From NCBI GenBank assembly GCA_963978545.1, contig OZ021725.1:92886805-92950804 (forward strand): a stretch of 64,000 bases of DNA, given 5' to 3'. Position 1 is the stretch's first letter, and every line of letters starts with the position of its first letter. Positions 23,901-36,000 of this stretch are shown here, one piece after another. Origin of the DNA: Linyphia triangularis (Eukaryota; Arthropoda; Arachnida; Araneae; Linyphiidae). The notes beneath the pieces are model-generated. The model made no database searches. It was not told where the DNA came from and worked only from the letters and a program-made list of their open reading frames with translations. The translations under genes were made by a program, and so were the position numbers.

Positions 23901-26900
23901 TTAGCTTACATGCTTAAATACAATTGCTGCACATACACTTTATCCATTTTTATTTTCGAAGTTTACTTTCTATTCAATTAATTAACGTCTACACCCAACC
24001 GGCATTTAGTGCACCCAAGTGACGAGACTTGATACACTCGTGCAACCGATTTCAAAAGTTAATTTTGACCCTTGGTTTAAATGTATTTAAAAGAAAAAGA
24101 CCTCTATGAACACCACCCGCACACAAATTCAATTCCATACGTCAAACTTAAAATTGTGAACTACGCAAAAATTAAAACTAAAGGTCGAGAGAAAAAGCTA
24201 AAACTTACATTCGAGATCTCCAACAGGTATTTATTCTTCTCAGCTTCGATGTCGATGATCCCTCCCTGGTCCACTTGCTTTTGGAAAAGATCAGCCATTT
24301 TCTTCTGAATCTCCAGAACATTCTTGCTGATCACAAACTCCTCCTCGCGGAGGGAAGGTGGGGGAAAATCCTCTTCAGAACCCTCAAACTGGATCGGGAG
24401 GCGGCACACTGGGCATACCAGCTGTTGGGAAACAATAAGTTTAATTAAATGGTACAGCAATGAAGACAGGGGGCAAAGTAAGTTTTCAAAAAAATTTAAG
24501 TACGAATTTTAGGAATAATTCCAAAAATTTCAAGAACTTTTTAAGGATAATTCTTAAAATTTTAGAGATATTTCTAAAAAAAATTAAGGATATTCCTTAT
24601 AGTTTTTAGGGATGTTCCTTATAGTTTTAGGGAATTTCTTATAATTTTAGGAATATTTCTTATAGTTTTAGGGATATTTCTTATAGTTTTAGGGATATTT
24701 CTTATAGTTTTAGGGATATTTCTTATTGTTTAGGGATATTTCTTATAGTTTTAGGAAATACTTCCTTCGAAGCAGACATTCTTCCAACACATTCTTTCCA
24801 AAGCTTGTTTCAATACCGACAAAAAACTCCCAAATTTCAAAAAATTGAACTCTTAACAACTTTTAAGCCAAATAACAGTTGTATAGTGAAACAATTATAC
24901 TACTTTGATAAACATGCAAAATTAATTAAATCCACTTTTCTCATCTGGAGGAACATCATTGTTTTTCCACGGATTTTTTAAAAAAATTAGAAAATTTTAG
25001 GAATTTTTAATTTTTCTTTAGGAATTGCTAAAAAATTTAAGCACAAATTTAGGAATTTTAGGGAGAAAAAAAATTGAATAAATATTAGGAATTTTAGGGT
25101 GAATGCGACCCCTGTAAAGAATAAGCATGAATGGGAGAAAATATGGGGTTTTTTTCTGAACCTCTTAATGTCAGATCCAACCTTGAAAATTTCACAACAT
25201 GGTTATTAACAAATTGAAAATGACATTTTAAATTAGCTTGGATTAATGTCGCAAACACAAAACTGCAACAAATGATATTTTAAGCATGAATTGATAAGAG
25301 ATAGTAAATGAAAAATAGAGAATTCATAGAATGAAAAATAGAAGATCATGGCAAAAACTTCAAGTTTTTTTTATCTTATCACATTGTTTGCTTTTCAGAT
25401 TAAGATTTCTTACCTTTCTTCTTTCAGATTAACAATTTTACAAATCAAATCACTTACACACATTAAATTGCCTATTTCCCAAACTGGCAATGAGCAAAAA
25501 AATAATGAATTTGTAGGAGAGCCAAACATTTTATTTCATCATGTTAATAACAACTTAAACTTTAACTGTCAAGTCTTACAAATCCAAGTTATAATAGTAA
25601 TATCCCACAAAATAGCATACTTTCAACTAAAACATTAATTATACAATAAAACTCACAGAAGGTTATAAAATGGAACCAAATAGCATTTTGAGAAGAATTA
25701 TTTGAACTGTACAGTATATGCACCCGAGTATTCTAAACAAGATTATATCTCTTACAAAAAAAATATATATATATATATATTTTTTTTAAGATAGGTATTT
25801 CATATATTGTTATTACCAAATGTTTTACAGGGTTCTCATTAAAATCATAGAATGAAAATCAATGACTTTTAGGGACCTAAATAATATTTTTAAGGGCCTT
25901 CAAAAATTATTTTTCAGGCATGTCTTTAATATCTGATTTTACAGCTGCTGGGCCACTAGAATCAATAACAGGGTTCCCACTCAAGTTACAGAATGAAAGT
26001 CAATGACTTTTAATGACTTAATGTTTTCAAGGACCTTTGAAAATTTGTTTTTAGGCATCATGTCTATGTATAAATTTTTAATAAAGTATATTCTGCCAAA
26101 AAAGATGCAAGTTGGTGGATGCGTAATACAAATATGTCCATATGTCGGAAAATTCTGATATGGTGCAGATAGCAAGAGCGGGGATACAAGTCTGAGTGTT
26201 GTATTTTTATAACTTTTTCAGTTGGCCACACAAAATTTGCAAAAATTAAGGACTTTTAAGGACCTCTAAGCATTTTCAAGCCCTTTCAATGCCTTGAAAA
26301 CAAGCTCAAAAATATTAAGCACTTTTAATGACTTTCAATGACCGTGGGAACTCTGAAGAACAAAAATCTTTTACGCACAATTTGCATTTTGCCTTATGAA
26401 CAGACTTAGACGATGTTGAAATTCATTTTTCATATGTGCTGTACTATGGTCATATCTCATCGATGCGTACTTTTCGGTCGTAGTATTCTTAAAATGCTTT
26501 TACTAAAAAACGACATATAAGTCGACATAACCGAAATACAAATATACCCGGCAATGCAGGAGCAGCGGGGTTAAGTGGCGGTCTCGAGGAAATAAATAAG
26601 TGTGGAATTTTTATAAATATTGCTGTCAGGCCACACAGCATGAACAAAAATTAAGGACTTTTAGAGAACTCTAAGCATTTTCAAGTACTCTTAACCTCTT
26701 GACATACAATGACGTCTCGGAGACGTCACTCATTTCATGTGCATTTGTAGACTTGGACGTCTCCAAGACGTAAAGAACTGTCTTCAGTGAACACTGGACA
26801 GTATTTATTAGATTATCTGTTTCGGTTGTTCAGACTATTGAAGATGCTTTCTCCTTCTCAACAGTACCAATAAAAAAAATTACATTGGCAAACAAGTAAA

Positions 26901-29900
26901 CAGAAAGTAGAGCAATTACAGCGGTAGTCAATATAGCAGTGATCTCGTCCAAATATATTCACTGCACAAACTTAAAATTATAAATGAGAATGTCTCTATA
27001 TTGCATTTTTTTTTTTTTTTTTTTGAAGACAGAAGACAATCGTAATAAAAGACAGGAAATTAACTAAGTATTTGTTTACAATAAATCCATGCTGACACTA
27101 TGTTCTGGTTACGGTCGCATCATGATCTAATCTGAAGTTATGTTTCAGCACCAGACAATTTTATTTATATGTCAAGGGGTTAAGAGCCTCTAAGCCATTT
27201 CAAGTACTTTAAAGGCCTTGAAAACAAGTTAAAAAAATATTAAGCACTTTTAATAACTTTCAATGACCGTGGGAACCTTATTTTATAGCACACTCTATAG
27301 ATTACAACATGGTTAGGAGAAAATTATTTAACTATACCTCTTTGTCTGTGACATCTTCACCAGGTGAAGAGTCGTCTTTATCCGCTTCTTCCGACACAGC
27401 TGTTTTCGAATATCTAGCCAAACAGTGGGAGTGAAAATAATGGTAGCAGTTGGTTTTCGTAAAGACATCATCGTCACTGAAGCTGTAGAGACAAATTGCA
27501 CATTCTCCACAGGGTCGGTTTTCTACCGTCAACTGCTCTTTGGCAGCCTAAAAGAAAAATATGTACAATATGAACAATGCAAGAAGAGTTTCATTTTTCT
27601 TTTTATATTTTGTTATTTATTCCTTTAATCATTGAACTGAACACCACTCACTTCTATCATTTCAAATAACATGGAATTTCCAATCCTGTTTTCAGCAATT
27701 GATTTTAAATCTTGAATGATGCTGCAAAGAAATATAATATTTAGACCACATACGGATGCAACACTAGCAATGAATGATAGTAAGGTTAAATGCAAAAATC
27801 TTGTACTTTTAAACACTAGTTTTATCAACTATCACAAGACAAGCTGCCAATTTTTAGACTTGTGAATTCACACAAGCGATTTTCCAATTACAACGAAGAA
27901 TTAAGTATGCAATTTAAATCAAATCAATAATTGAAAACCTAGAATAAAACCAACTACAAGCAGGTAATAAAAGAAATGGAAAATAGTCAATTTATAAAAC
28001 GTCTTACCGGGGTAACTTTTCATCTGACAAACCCCTTGGGTTCCGAATATGTACTTCAGGAATGTTGTGTGGATACTAAAAAAAACACAAAATAAATCCC
28101 TCAGGAAAAACAATTTAGGAATTGATCACAGCACCTAACTAAAGAACAACTACTAAAGCTCTAACCTCATTATCCAAGTTAAATGCCAAAGTCATCTTGA
28201 CATATTGTTCATCTAATTTGTCGGCAGTAGCAGGATAAAGATCAATCGACACTGATGTGGATTGTCTAGAATGAAAGAAATTATATTTCAATTAAATGCA
28301 CAATAATAAAAGTAACTTTAGCTACTACAGTAAATACACATTCTAAACAATTGGGAGACTAAGATAAACCTTGAGCTCTATAAAAAGTTTGTTCTTTAGT
28401 GTAGAATTGAGACAACATTTTCAAGGTAAAAAAAAACACAATCTCTTCATTTTGGTTTCTAATAGTTTGGAGAATCAAAAAATTCATACTGACGACCGCT
28501 ATTACTGAATGTGACTGCAATGTGAAAGATGGCAATTTAACAGAGAGACACTGCCATATGCTCCAGAGATGGCAAATTTTTAGATTTCCAATAATTTGCA
28601 CAGATTTTTACTTTTTACAGTATACCCAAGGCCAATATTGCATTACGATGAATGAATACGAGATATATCAGAGAAACACTAAAAAATTGTACATCTCTGC
28701 AATAACGAAAGTATTGGCAAATTTCAAGAGTATTGGAAAAAAATTGATAAAAGATTTCAGCTAGGTCTTTTTCGTAAGTTTCAAAGAACGACCGTAAAAC
28801 CGCAAACATTTGAAGCCTTCAGAAAATCTGTAAAATTTACAGAAAATTAGAAAAACAATGGAAACTACGGAAAACCCATACAAAAGATGCCGATTACTAA
28901 TGCTCTGTTCCTGGGCTTGATACAAGGCTCCCACTCAAATCACAGAATGAAAATCAATAACTTTTCAATGACTTTTAAGCACTTAAACAATGTTTTTAAG
29001 GACAGTTGAAAATTTGTTTTCAGCCATCATGTCTATATATAAATTTTTAATAATGTATAGTCTACCAAAAATTTTACAAGTTGATGGATGCGTAATACAA
29101 ATATGTAGGAGAATTTCGATACTATGCAGATAAGTGGTGGTCATGCAGGAATAGTCAGTGGATCATGCAGGATGTCAGAGTTATATTTTTATAAACTTTG
29201 CAGTTGGGCACACAACATCAGCAAAAATTAAGGACTTTTAAGGACCTCTAAGTATTTTCAAGAACATTTAAGCACCTCAAGCATTTTTAAGGCCTTGAAA
29301 ACAAGTTAAAAAGTATTAAGCACTTTTAATGCCCATGAGAAACCTGCAGTATACAAAGTCTGTTTCATAAAGATAGATTGGAAATTTTTAGTGAGCTAAA
29401 AACAGTACATCCATACAGAAGTAATATTGTCATTAAAAAATACTATGTCTCAAAGCTGTAGCGATAATGTAGATACATAACCCTGGTAGCGATGAACCTA
29501 AACTTTTTAACCAATTTGAAATGATTTATAAAGTCAGACAAGAACTTCTTGAGGAATTTACATAAGTTTTAAGATCCAGATGGAAGGGGGAAATTTTTGG
29601 CTCTGGGATAAGTCATTTTCCGGATTTTAGGGTAGAGAAAAAGAGTGTTGTTTTTCCCTCAAGAGGAATAACTTTTAAAAAAGAAGTAACATCAGAGCTA
29701 TTGCATAATAAATAAGAGTATTCTTGTTTACTTAATGGGTATTTCAATTTAAAAGAATGCTATGAAAATCTTGAATTGATATGTATAATCAAGTTTCATA
29801 TTCATAACCACAAATGGAAAATTTGAAGGTAGTAACATCTAGACATTACTTGCTCAAAAGAGTAGTTAAAATTCCAGCGCTTTCTTTGCAAATAGCTGTG

Positions 29901-31364
29901 ATAAACAAAAACACTGTGCGTAAAAAGAAAAGACAAAAACACAAGACATTGAAAACTGGAGTCAAGTATTTTTAAAAGACGAGTTTAATTAACCATAGAA
30001 ATTTTTTCTCTACTGCTCACATAAAATTAGGCCATATTAAAACAATTTTTTACAGGATGGCTACCAAATTCAGAAGAAAAAATTCTTATTTCCCCATTAG
30101 ATCTCTAAAAAATTCCCCAATTTACTGCAAACTTTTTTTCAAATTTTCTTAATTTTTCCAGATGTGTAGACACCCGGATCAAATACTAATGCATGCATAA
30201 AGAGATAAAAAAAAAAATTAAATAGTTATGACGCTAAATTTTAAATTATTCCTTGCAGGGTCTATCCAGGTTTTTTTTACAGGGTCCTATTTTTTTGAAA
30301 ACAATTAATTTTGTGAAAAGTTTCCAATTTTATATATTTTGTCCATGACGTTACTTCCTTAAAACCAGCATGTGGGCAAAAGGGCTATTTTTCCCTTCTG
30401 GCATAAAATAAACTTTGTGGTTTTGTAATTGTTCCATTTTCAAACTGGAAATATTTTGAAAGTTCAGTTTGTTGGACATGGAATTTTGTGAAGGGTCCTT
30501 TTTTTGATAATGGAATTTTGTGAAGGGTCTGTTTTTTGGACACAGAATTTTGTGAAAGGTCCTTAAAAGGACCCAAATTTCTTTCTGCATAGACCCCTGC
30601 CTTGACATTAAACTTTTAAACAATTACCACCACAATTCTCTGGGTAGTTTGTGCCAAAAATAAGGATCAACGGGAAAACGTACCTTCAAAACAATGATAG
30701 AAAATTATCCCAATTTTCTTGAAATTTTAAAAAAATTCCCAGGCCATTTTTTCCAATTTTTTTACAGAATCAGAAAGCTCCCCGACATTTCTCGGATAAC
30801 CAGATTCTGTGGCAACTCTGTGGTAAGACATTACCAGAAGAAGGAAAATGTTTCAAAGACTTTTACGAACAGTTATGGCATTTATGGGATCAGACATCAA
30901 ACAACTCATGAAGAATGAAAAGTTAAACGGGTACCAGATAAAAACTGACAAATTGCAGAGATAAATCATCCAAACTAACAAGTCATTTATAATTCCTATT
31001 AAAAAAACTGCAAACATTTAGACTTGATACATTACACCAAAAAACTACTCACTCATTGTGAATTACTTCAACTTCATTCACATAAATTGACTGCAGAGCC
31101 TCCAATTCCATTTCAAGAAAACTAAAACATAATATTGAATAAATATAAAATATGAGAATTAAGAAATCCATAGAATTAAAGTTCTCTACAAGCACTAAGA
31201 TTTTAGAGTTGGTATAATGTAAACCCAATTCTAAATTTATAAAAATGTTCTTCTAACTAAATTTTAATAATTCAAAAGTCGATAATTATTTGATTTTAAA
31301 AAGATTCATACTTTTGTGCATTTTCTACTTCTGTAGATGAATTCTTTGGAATATCTTCCTCCAT
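18994..31364 (-). CDS. RNF25: E3 ubiquitin-protein ligase RNF25 homologue (RWD + RING), complete, with giant RGG-type tail
   Basis: Eight coding exons on the minus strand (31364-31312, 31121-31053, 28265-28166, 28075-28008, 27721-27652, 27547-27338, 24421-24209, 20916-18994) sum to 2706 bases, or 901 residues. An RWD domain (about residues 22-118) carries the family hallmarks ELEALQSIY, LYPATAD and IRNPRGLSDE. A RING finger follows with ligands C136, C139, C154, H156, H159/H161, C162, C193 and C196. Next comes the RNF25-specific GGIIDIEAEKNKY helix. In vertebrates RNF25 ubiquitylates the 40S protein RPS27A/eS31 and works with RNF14 and GCN1 on stalled ribosomes. The residue 262-901 tail is Arg/Asp/Tyr/Asn/Ser-rich with RGG-like runs, and makes the protein about twice the human length (459). 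A 5' non-coding exon is likely: an acceptor lies just upstream of the start exon at 31382-31383. Poly(A) signal at 18749-18754. Confidence 0.93.
21008..21300. mobile_element. hAT-like MITE, ends CAGGGG, 6-bp target duplication (RNF25 intron)
   Basis: Left CAGGGGATGCAGTGAGAATT and right end (reverse complement) CAGGGGTTGCATTTACCTTA, with TACCTG duplicated at 21002-21007 and 21301-21306. Confidence 0.85.
21710..23559. mobile_element. hAT-like non-autonomous element, ends CAGGGATGAGTTTG, 6-bp target duplication
   Basis: Perfect 14-bp inverted ends and AATGGT duplicated at 21704-21709 and 23560-23565. Internally it has two perfect hairpins (22008-22108), an AT-rich stretch, then a quasi-periodic CpG-bearing core (about 22330-23110) built from variants of GCGAAAATGACCATCAC and AAATCTCGGCGATAACG. 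No coding frame. Confidence 0.88.
22008..22108. repeat. Two adjacent perfect hairpins
   Basis: Hairpin 1: 21-bp arms 22008-22028 and 22034-22054, loop AGGCC. Hairpin 2: 20-bp arms 22066-22085 and 22089-22108, loop CCA. No mismatch in either stem. Confidence 0.95.
24209..24421 (-). CDS. RNF25: RNF25 coding exon 7 (RING end and conserved helix)
   Basis: Begins LVCPVCR (last RING Cys pair), then a linker and a predicted helix with QVDQGGIIDIEAEKNKYLLE (human ERGGIIDLEAERNRYF). 71 codons, phase 0 at both ends. Confidence 0.94.
24467..25114. mobile_element. Second CAGGGG-end element in RNF25, enlarged by a 21-bp minisatellite
   Basis: Left CAGGGGGCAAAG and right end (reverse complement) CAGGGGTCGCATTCACCCTA. 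TGAAGA and TAAAGA (5 of 6 identical) flank it. The last 150 bases closely match the end of 21008-21300. Confidence 0.7.
24590..24756 (+). repeat. 21-bp minisatellite
   Basis: About seven or eight tandem variants of TTTTAGGGATATTTCTTATA plus one base, inside the CAGGGG element. Confidence 0.8.
25826..26355. mobile_element. CAGGGTTCCCAC-family hAT MITE (truncated copy followed by a fuller one)
   Basis: ACAGGGTTCTCATTAAAATC at 25826 starts a truncated unit. CAGGGTTCCCACTCAAGTTA at 25969 starts a fuller one that ends GACCGTGGGAACTCTG at 26355. Shared internal motifs: AAGGACTTTTAAGGACCTCT and GCCTTGAAAACAAG. Confidence 0.7.
26530..27280. mobile_element. CAGGGTTCCCAC-family copy split by a piggyBac-like MITE
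   Basis: ATTAAGGACTTTTAGAGAAC up to 26690 continues at 27184 with CCTCTAAGCCATTTCAAGTA and ends CAATGACCGTGGGAACC, so the intervening 485 bp is a later insertion. Confidence 0.75.
26695..27179. mobile_element. piggyBac-like MITE with TTAA duplication
   Basis: TTAA at 26691-26694 and 27180-27183. Ends CCTCTTGACATA and (reverse complement) CCCCTTGACATA. Next to the left end lies the perfect palindrome TGACGTCTCGGAGACGTCA. Contains a T20 tract; no transposase. Confidence 0.85.
27338..27547 (-). CDS. RNF25: RNF25 coding exon 6 (RING finger, first part)
   Basis: Encodes CGECAICLYSF, then the knuckle TNCYHYFHSHCLARY, and then an acidic linker (SEEADKDDSSPGED). The linker separates the sixth and seventh zinc ligands by about 30 residues, as in other RNF25 proteins. 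Confidence 0.94.
27652..27721 (-). CDS. RNF25: RNF25 coding exon 5 (RWD end)
   Basis: Encodes IIQDLKSIAENRIGNSMLFE and MIE, the C-terminal RWD helix (human GTAMLYELIEKGK). Confidence 0.9.
28008..28075 (-). CDS. RNF25: RNF25 coding exon 4 (RWD, YPxxxP motif)
   Basis: Encodes YPHNIPEVHIRNPRGLSDEK. The YP...P turn is the RWD signature and RNPRGLSDE is nearly invariant in RNF25. Confidence 0.93.
28166..28265 (-). CDS. RNF25: RNF25 coding exon 3 (RWD)
   Basis: Encodes STSVSIDLYPATADKLDEQY and VKMTLAFNLDNE, matching the human LHPATAEDQDSQYVCFTL strand pair. Confidence 0.92.
28540..28885 (+). repeat. Dispersed repeat homologous to the flanks of the 36-bp minisatellite
   Basis: Shares CAGATTTTTACTTTTTACAG, TTTCAAGAGTAT and CTTAGGTCTTTT-like blocks in the same order with 42300-42384 and 43260-43470. 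Confidence 0.65.
28925..29345. mobile_element. CAGGGTTCCCAC-family copy
   Basis: CAAGGCTCCCACTCAAATCA at the left, and TTAAGCACTTTTAATGCCCA near the right end. Same internal order as the copy at 25969. No clear target duplication. Confidence 0.7.
30053..30177. mobile_element. Short decayed copy of the CAGGGTGGCCACAGA family
   Basis: Left CAGGATGGCTACCAAATTCA and right GTGTAGACACCCGG, with TTCCCCA motifs inside. A further fragment with AGATTCTGTGGCAACTCTGT lies at about 30690-30822. Confidence 0.5.
30256..30599. mobile_element. hAT-like MITE, ends CAGGGTCTATCCAG, 5-bp target duplication
   Basis: Right end (reverse complement) CAGGGGTCTATGCAG. CCTTG flanks both ends (30251-30255, 30600-30604). 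About three internal copies of a 33-bp unit with GGAATTTTGTGAAGGGTC at 30475-30562. Confidence 0.82.
31053..31121 (-). CDS. RNF25: RNF25 coding exon 2 (RWD start)
   Basis: Encodes MELEALQSIYVNEVEVIHN, the first helix of the RWD domain (human: VEVLESIYLDELQVI). Donor GAGTGAGT. Confidence 0.9.
31312..31364 (-). CDS. RNF25: RNF25 coding exon 1
   Basis: Start codon ATG, then EEDIPKNSSTEVENAQ. The exon itself begins near 31381 after an acceptor TTTTTTAG, so the first 17 bases are 5' UTR and a further non-coding exon is expected upstream (a good donor sits at 32487/32486). Confidence 0.75.
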
Positions 31365-31381
31365 TTTTTGGCTCGACAAAT

Positions 31382-32935
31382 CTAAAAAATATCTATAAAG
31401 GAACCACATGACTATAACACAAAATTCAAATAACTTAGCTAAAATAAAAAAGGGAAAACTTGGATAAATATTGATGAGTGCCACTTTAACATAATTTTAA
31501 GATTACATATAAAATTGTTTAGTATTTAACTGATTCATTTTAAATCTATTCTAATTCCCTTTGATAAAAAATTATTTTGTAAAAAGCAACACAGAATTAC
31601 TAGTTGTATTGCATTTATAATACATAGCACTAAGAAAATTTGCATCAGAGCACTTTAAATTTAACCAGAGAATGCAATTCGCAGGAACTTGGAGAAAAAC
31701 TGGAGGGAAGATATGCAAGTTGCATGGTCACTACAATAGAACTAAGGAGTGCCCACTAGGTAATTTTAGATAAAATACTAAATATAACATACATGGGAAA
31801 TGATATAAATAACTGCATCACATGAAAATGTTTAATAAAAATATTAATAAAATTACACTAATCTGTAAATTGCAAAGCAAGGTTTTTACTTTAATAACGA
31901 AGTACCATGCATTGAAGTCTATCCATCATTACAATAGTGCCAATCATGGACATTGCATCATCTAAAAGTACCTTTATTTGTTAACACTATACAAATGAAT
32001 CAATAGTGCTACTGGATGGATTTTATACAATGGATATTTAATAATCATCTCAATAAAATTTATGAATGAACAATACAGAACAAAAGAGAATTTATATTCC
32101 GAATCCGAACTTATAAAAAACTGATGTGATGGAAAAAAGTAAATAAGATTTTCTTGTTCACACTTGTTAAAACGTTTTGTATATATGATCAAAAACTTTT
32201 AAGTGCTGCTTTTTTAAAAATTAAAAACAAATATTTTTTTTATTTTTTTTACTAATTAGTACACAATTAAATCAGAGAAATGAAGCTTAATAAAATCAAG
32301 AAATGTCAAAGAATGCAGCATCAATTTTGTTTCACAGTGAACCAGTACCAAGTCGTAATGTGTTTACTTTGACGTTACAGCAATGATATGAAGGTCAATT
32401 TTTGATTAGGAAAAACATTTCTTTTAATAAAGAGCAAATAGACACTTAATATTACACTGAGGAAAGGAAATTTAGATAAAATATACCTTGTTATACAACC
32501 ATCATGCTTTTCCTTCCAGAAAATTAATAAATTGAAGAGTTCAATAGTGGCGAAAGGCAGCGGTTGTATGGAAAGGCTACATTGGGATTTTACAGAATTG
32601 ATATACCGGTAAAATTTTCATATTAAATCTCTCCACTAGAATGCTCTGAAGTCAAATTTTCTGGAGTGGCAGCAGCTTTTGAAAAGAGTAATTTCTGAAT
32701 TCATCTGTATTCTTTAATAATCAGTTTTGTTTAGATTATTTACTTTTGTGTAAACTTATTTCAATCAATTTATTTTGCATAACTAATATTAGGACACTTA
32801 AATATATTTTAATTCTAGTTATGTTCGAAGTGGCAACACGCTCGGTTTATTATTGTGGACGAAATTTTCGTGTTTGTAATTTCTTGCAAAGAAATTGACT
32901 TATTTTTTCTACTAAGAGTGTCAGACGGAAAAGAA
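31382..32935. promoter_or_regulatory. Divergent RNF25/GPKOW promoter region
   Basis: The two start codons are 1.57 kb apart on opposite strands, with no mobile element recognised between them. A minus-strand donor (AAGGTATAT, exon edge 32487) could end the non-coding first exon of RNF25, which would put both transcription starts in about 32490-32900. A CpG-bearing patch is at 32820-32870. No TATA box could be assigned. Start sites are inferred, not seen. Confidence 0.45.
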
Positions 32936-33081
32936 ATGGAAGGCAAGAATTCCCCCTCTAATGATAGGCAAAATGTCAGTTTTAAATTTAGCAAAACATC
33001 CTCGAAAACGTTGTCTGGAAATCGATTGGATGAAGAAAGTAAAGATTATGTTACATCGGTCGACAAGAGTGAAATCAAAGG
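32936..33081 (+). CDS. GPKOW: GPKOW exon 1
   Basis: Starts MEGKNSPSNDRQNVSFKFS and contains the N-terminal SFxFxKTS motif typical of GPKOW. Donor GGGTACTT, phase 2. Confidence 0.88.
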
Positions 33082-36000
33082 GTACTTACTACATTTACAT
33101 AATTTTTCTGAATAATGAATTTCTTTGAAAACTGTTACCCAACAATCATACTGTTTACTTTAAAACCAAGATTTGAAAATTTTTTAAATTATTTAACATA
33201 TGTGTACTACAGTTGTCATCTTGTCCCAATTCCCACTAAATTGCTTATCTTGTTTAAAATATTTTTGATATTATATTGCAACTTAGAGATTTACTATAAA
33301 TTGTAACTTATGGTAAAAGAATGACTTTATACCTTTTTTCTCTTTTGTTCCTATTTTAAGACTACTTTGAATGGTTTTCTCTGTTTTCTTCCAAAAATGA
33401 CACCCAACTTCTTCCCACTTCAGACCAATACTCCATTAGTTAGTCCGACCAAACGTTATAGTGGTTAGCGTGCTAGCTTCTAGACCGCGAGGTTGCGGGT
33501 TCGAGTCCCGTGTTAGGCATGGGTGTTTGTAAATGTATGTTGGCTTGTCTAATGACGAATGTTTCGGTGCATTATAGCCCTCGTGTTGCTGACTGCGCCA
33601 TATAATCTGAAAACAACCAACCATTAGTTAGTATTGTATTGCTTTTAATTGTTGTTATACTCTTAAAAAATAGAATTAATTGCATTAGAAAAGTGTCAGG
33701 TTTCATTTCATCCGTTTAACTGTGAAACAAAGGTATGGTAAATTTATCTGATCTTTCTTCTCAAGTACTATGAAATCAAACTCGACCAAAAGGCAGAATG
33801 CTGATCTAAAAGGTATTGTGATTGAGTGACGATTTTGCAGTCTATTTTTTCAAAATCAGAAAACATGCTGGCCATTGGGACAGAGTTGACTGTTAGGCTG
33901 CATGTTCAGAGTTTTCTTTCATTCAATATGCAAATGTTCCCTTTGCAAAACAAAGGCTTATCTCCTTTCACTCAGACGTTGATCTAGCAAACTTTCCAGG
34001 GCAGTATTAACACTCAAGCTGTTATTGCTTTAAAAGTGATAGTCTTCCATTAGAAGACAGGTACCAGTTGGCGCAGTTGTCCCCAAGCCTAAATATTTGC
34101 ATGTTTCAGTGATGCTTAAATGTATCTTCAAGCCTTAATGCTGCTATAAAAACCCTATAACAGTTTATTATATAGGAATTATTAATGGCTTAAATGTTGT
34201 TAGTTTGGATGAGTTTTCATTGCAGTTTGGCGGTTTTTATCTGGTACCTGTCTAACGGAAGAGTATTCCAAAAGATATTTCAATTACCTTGGGAAATTAT
34301 TTGTCATGTTTTGTTTTTGTTTTTTATTATTTTTTTTTTTTTTCATGTTTGTATTCACTAATATTATGAAATCTTGTAACTTTATACTAAAATCAAATGT
34401 TTATTCTTGCAGTGCATTTTCAAAGCCCAAACAAAAAGATTTGGTTATTCCTCTAATCAAGAAGAATAAATACAAATTAGATGATTCGCAAAGTGGGCTT
34501 AGCAAAGAGGAAATGGATATTAAAAACCAGGCAGTTAAAGAACTACTGAGAGGTAAGAGACTGAAAATTTATACTACGAGGAATTAAAAATCAGACTAAT
34601 TCTTTTATTGAAAAATAATTGTTTTGGATCCTTTAAATATGTCTTTAACATAAGTCTAATCTATATTAATATATTTAGGTAACTTTAAAACTTTTCAACA
34701 TTCCTGACTGCTGTAGCTATTTATCTTCTTCGTTAAACCAAGTTCTTTCAAACAAATCAAAGCACTTGCCATTTTCTTTAGACAAGCTTCAATACCGTAA
34801 AGATGGTAATCGCATCTTACTTTTGTACTTCCGTATTATAGCAGTTTTGGCAAATCAATTCTGTGTAAGCTATATTAATTACGATTAATCAAAGTTATGT
34901 TAGATTAGTTTTATTATTTATGACCTTGCAAACATTTTTATCAATTTTTATTGCTCCTGCAGTATAGCTAGTGAGAGAATTAGTAGTTACTTGTGAAAAG
35001 AGTCATTTGAGGTCAGTAAATTTTGGTTTTGATTATAGTATCATTAATTTTTTTTAATCTTATTTTGCAGAGTCTTCCGAGAAAAATGCCCAATGGGAAA
35101 ACCGGGAATTCAACAACTACACTGTCACTATTCCCCTGCTTATGCAGAATAAAGCACCTGGGCGCTTCGACAATGATGGCAAGCTAGATGTGTCTTATAG
35201 GCCTGAGGAACCACAACTCGAAGACTATGAAACTGTACCTGTAGAGCAGTATGGACTGGCTATGCTCCGTGGGATGGGAGCAAATGAAGAAGACATAAAA
35301 AACTCAAAGTAAGATTTTGATTGCTTGAAGCACACAAGTAACGTGTCATTGCTTTTGTACTTAACTTTATTAACAAATAGTTTTAGATCTAGCAAATATT
35401 TTCTGTTTTGAGCTCTTAGTAGCTATTGTAAAATTAGTTTCTATGGGGCTAAAATTTAGCATGCAACTATTGTGCAAACTAGTTGTTTAACAAATATTGC
35501 ATCAGCTGAAACTCTCATATTTTATATATTTTTTATAATAGTCATAGTTTTTATTATTCTGTAGTATGTTATTTTATTTGTTTTCTTAAAAAGGAGAATT
35601 ACTTAAGAATCAGCTTTCCAACTTTCAAAATTAGCTTGTTATACTTTGCATTCCTGCATATTTCTATATTTATATGCATTTTTATGTTGGAATATTTGGT
35701 TGTAGTTTTTGTATTTTATTTGAATGCATGCTAATTTTATTCAATGATAAAAGAGATGTGCCTGGTCTTTTCTACTGTAACCACACACTTCTCAATTCAG
35801 AAAGTGAATATGGGAACATTTAGGTATTTAAAAACACAATAAAAACTTTATAAAATTTAATTAATTCATCTAATATGCAAGGCAAAGGAGACAAGATGAA
35901 ACTATATTTAACAAAACAGTTACAACATGTAGCAGTCAATGTAGTTTCTACTCAAATGCTAAGATGTAGAAGTTGAAGTAGCATTTGCTCCCACTAAAAC

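Noticed and set aside
24590..24756. CRISPR-like array
   Set aside because: The units are contiguous 21-bp variants without unique spacers, in a eukaryotic intron.
32855..33115. Longer GPKOW start beginning with GTG at 32855
   Set aside because: Not an ATG, and the extra residues (VFVISCKEIDLFFLL) do not resemble GPKOW; the ATG at 32936 gives the normal N terminus.
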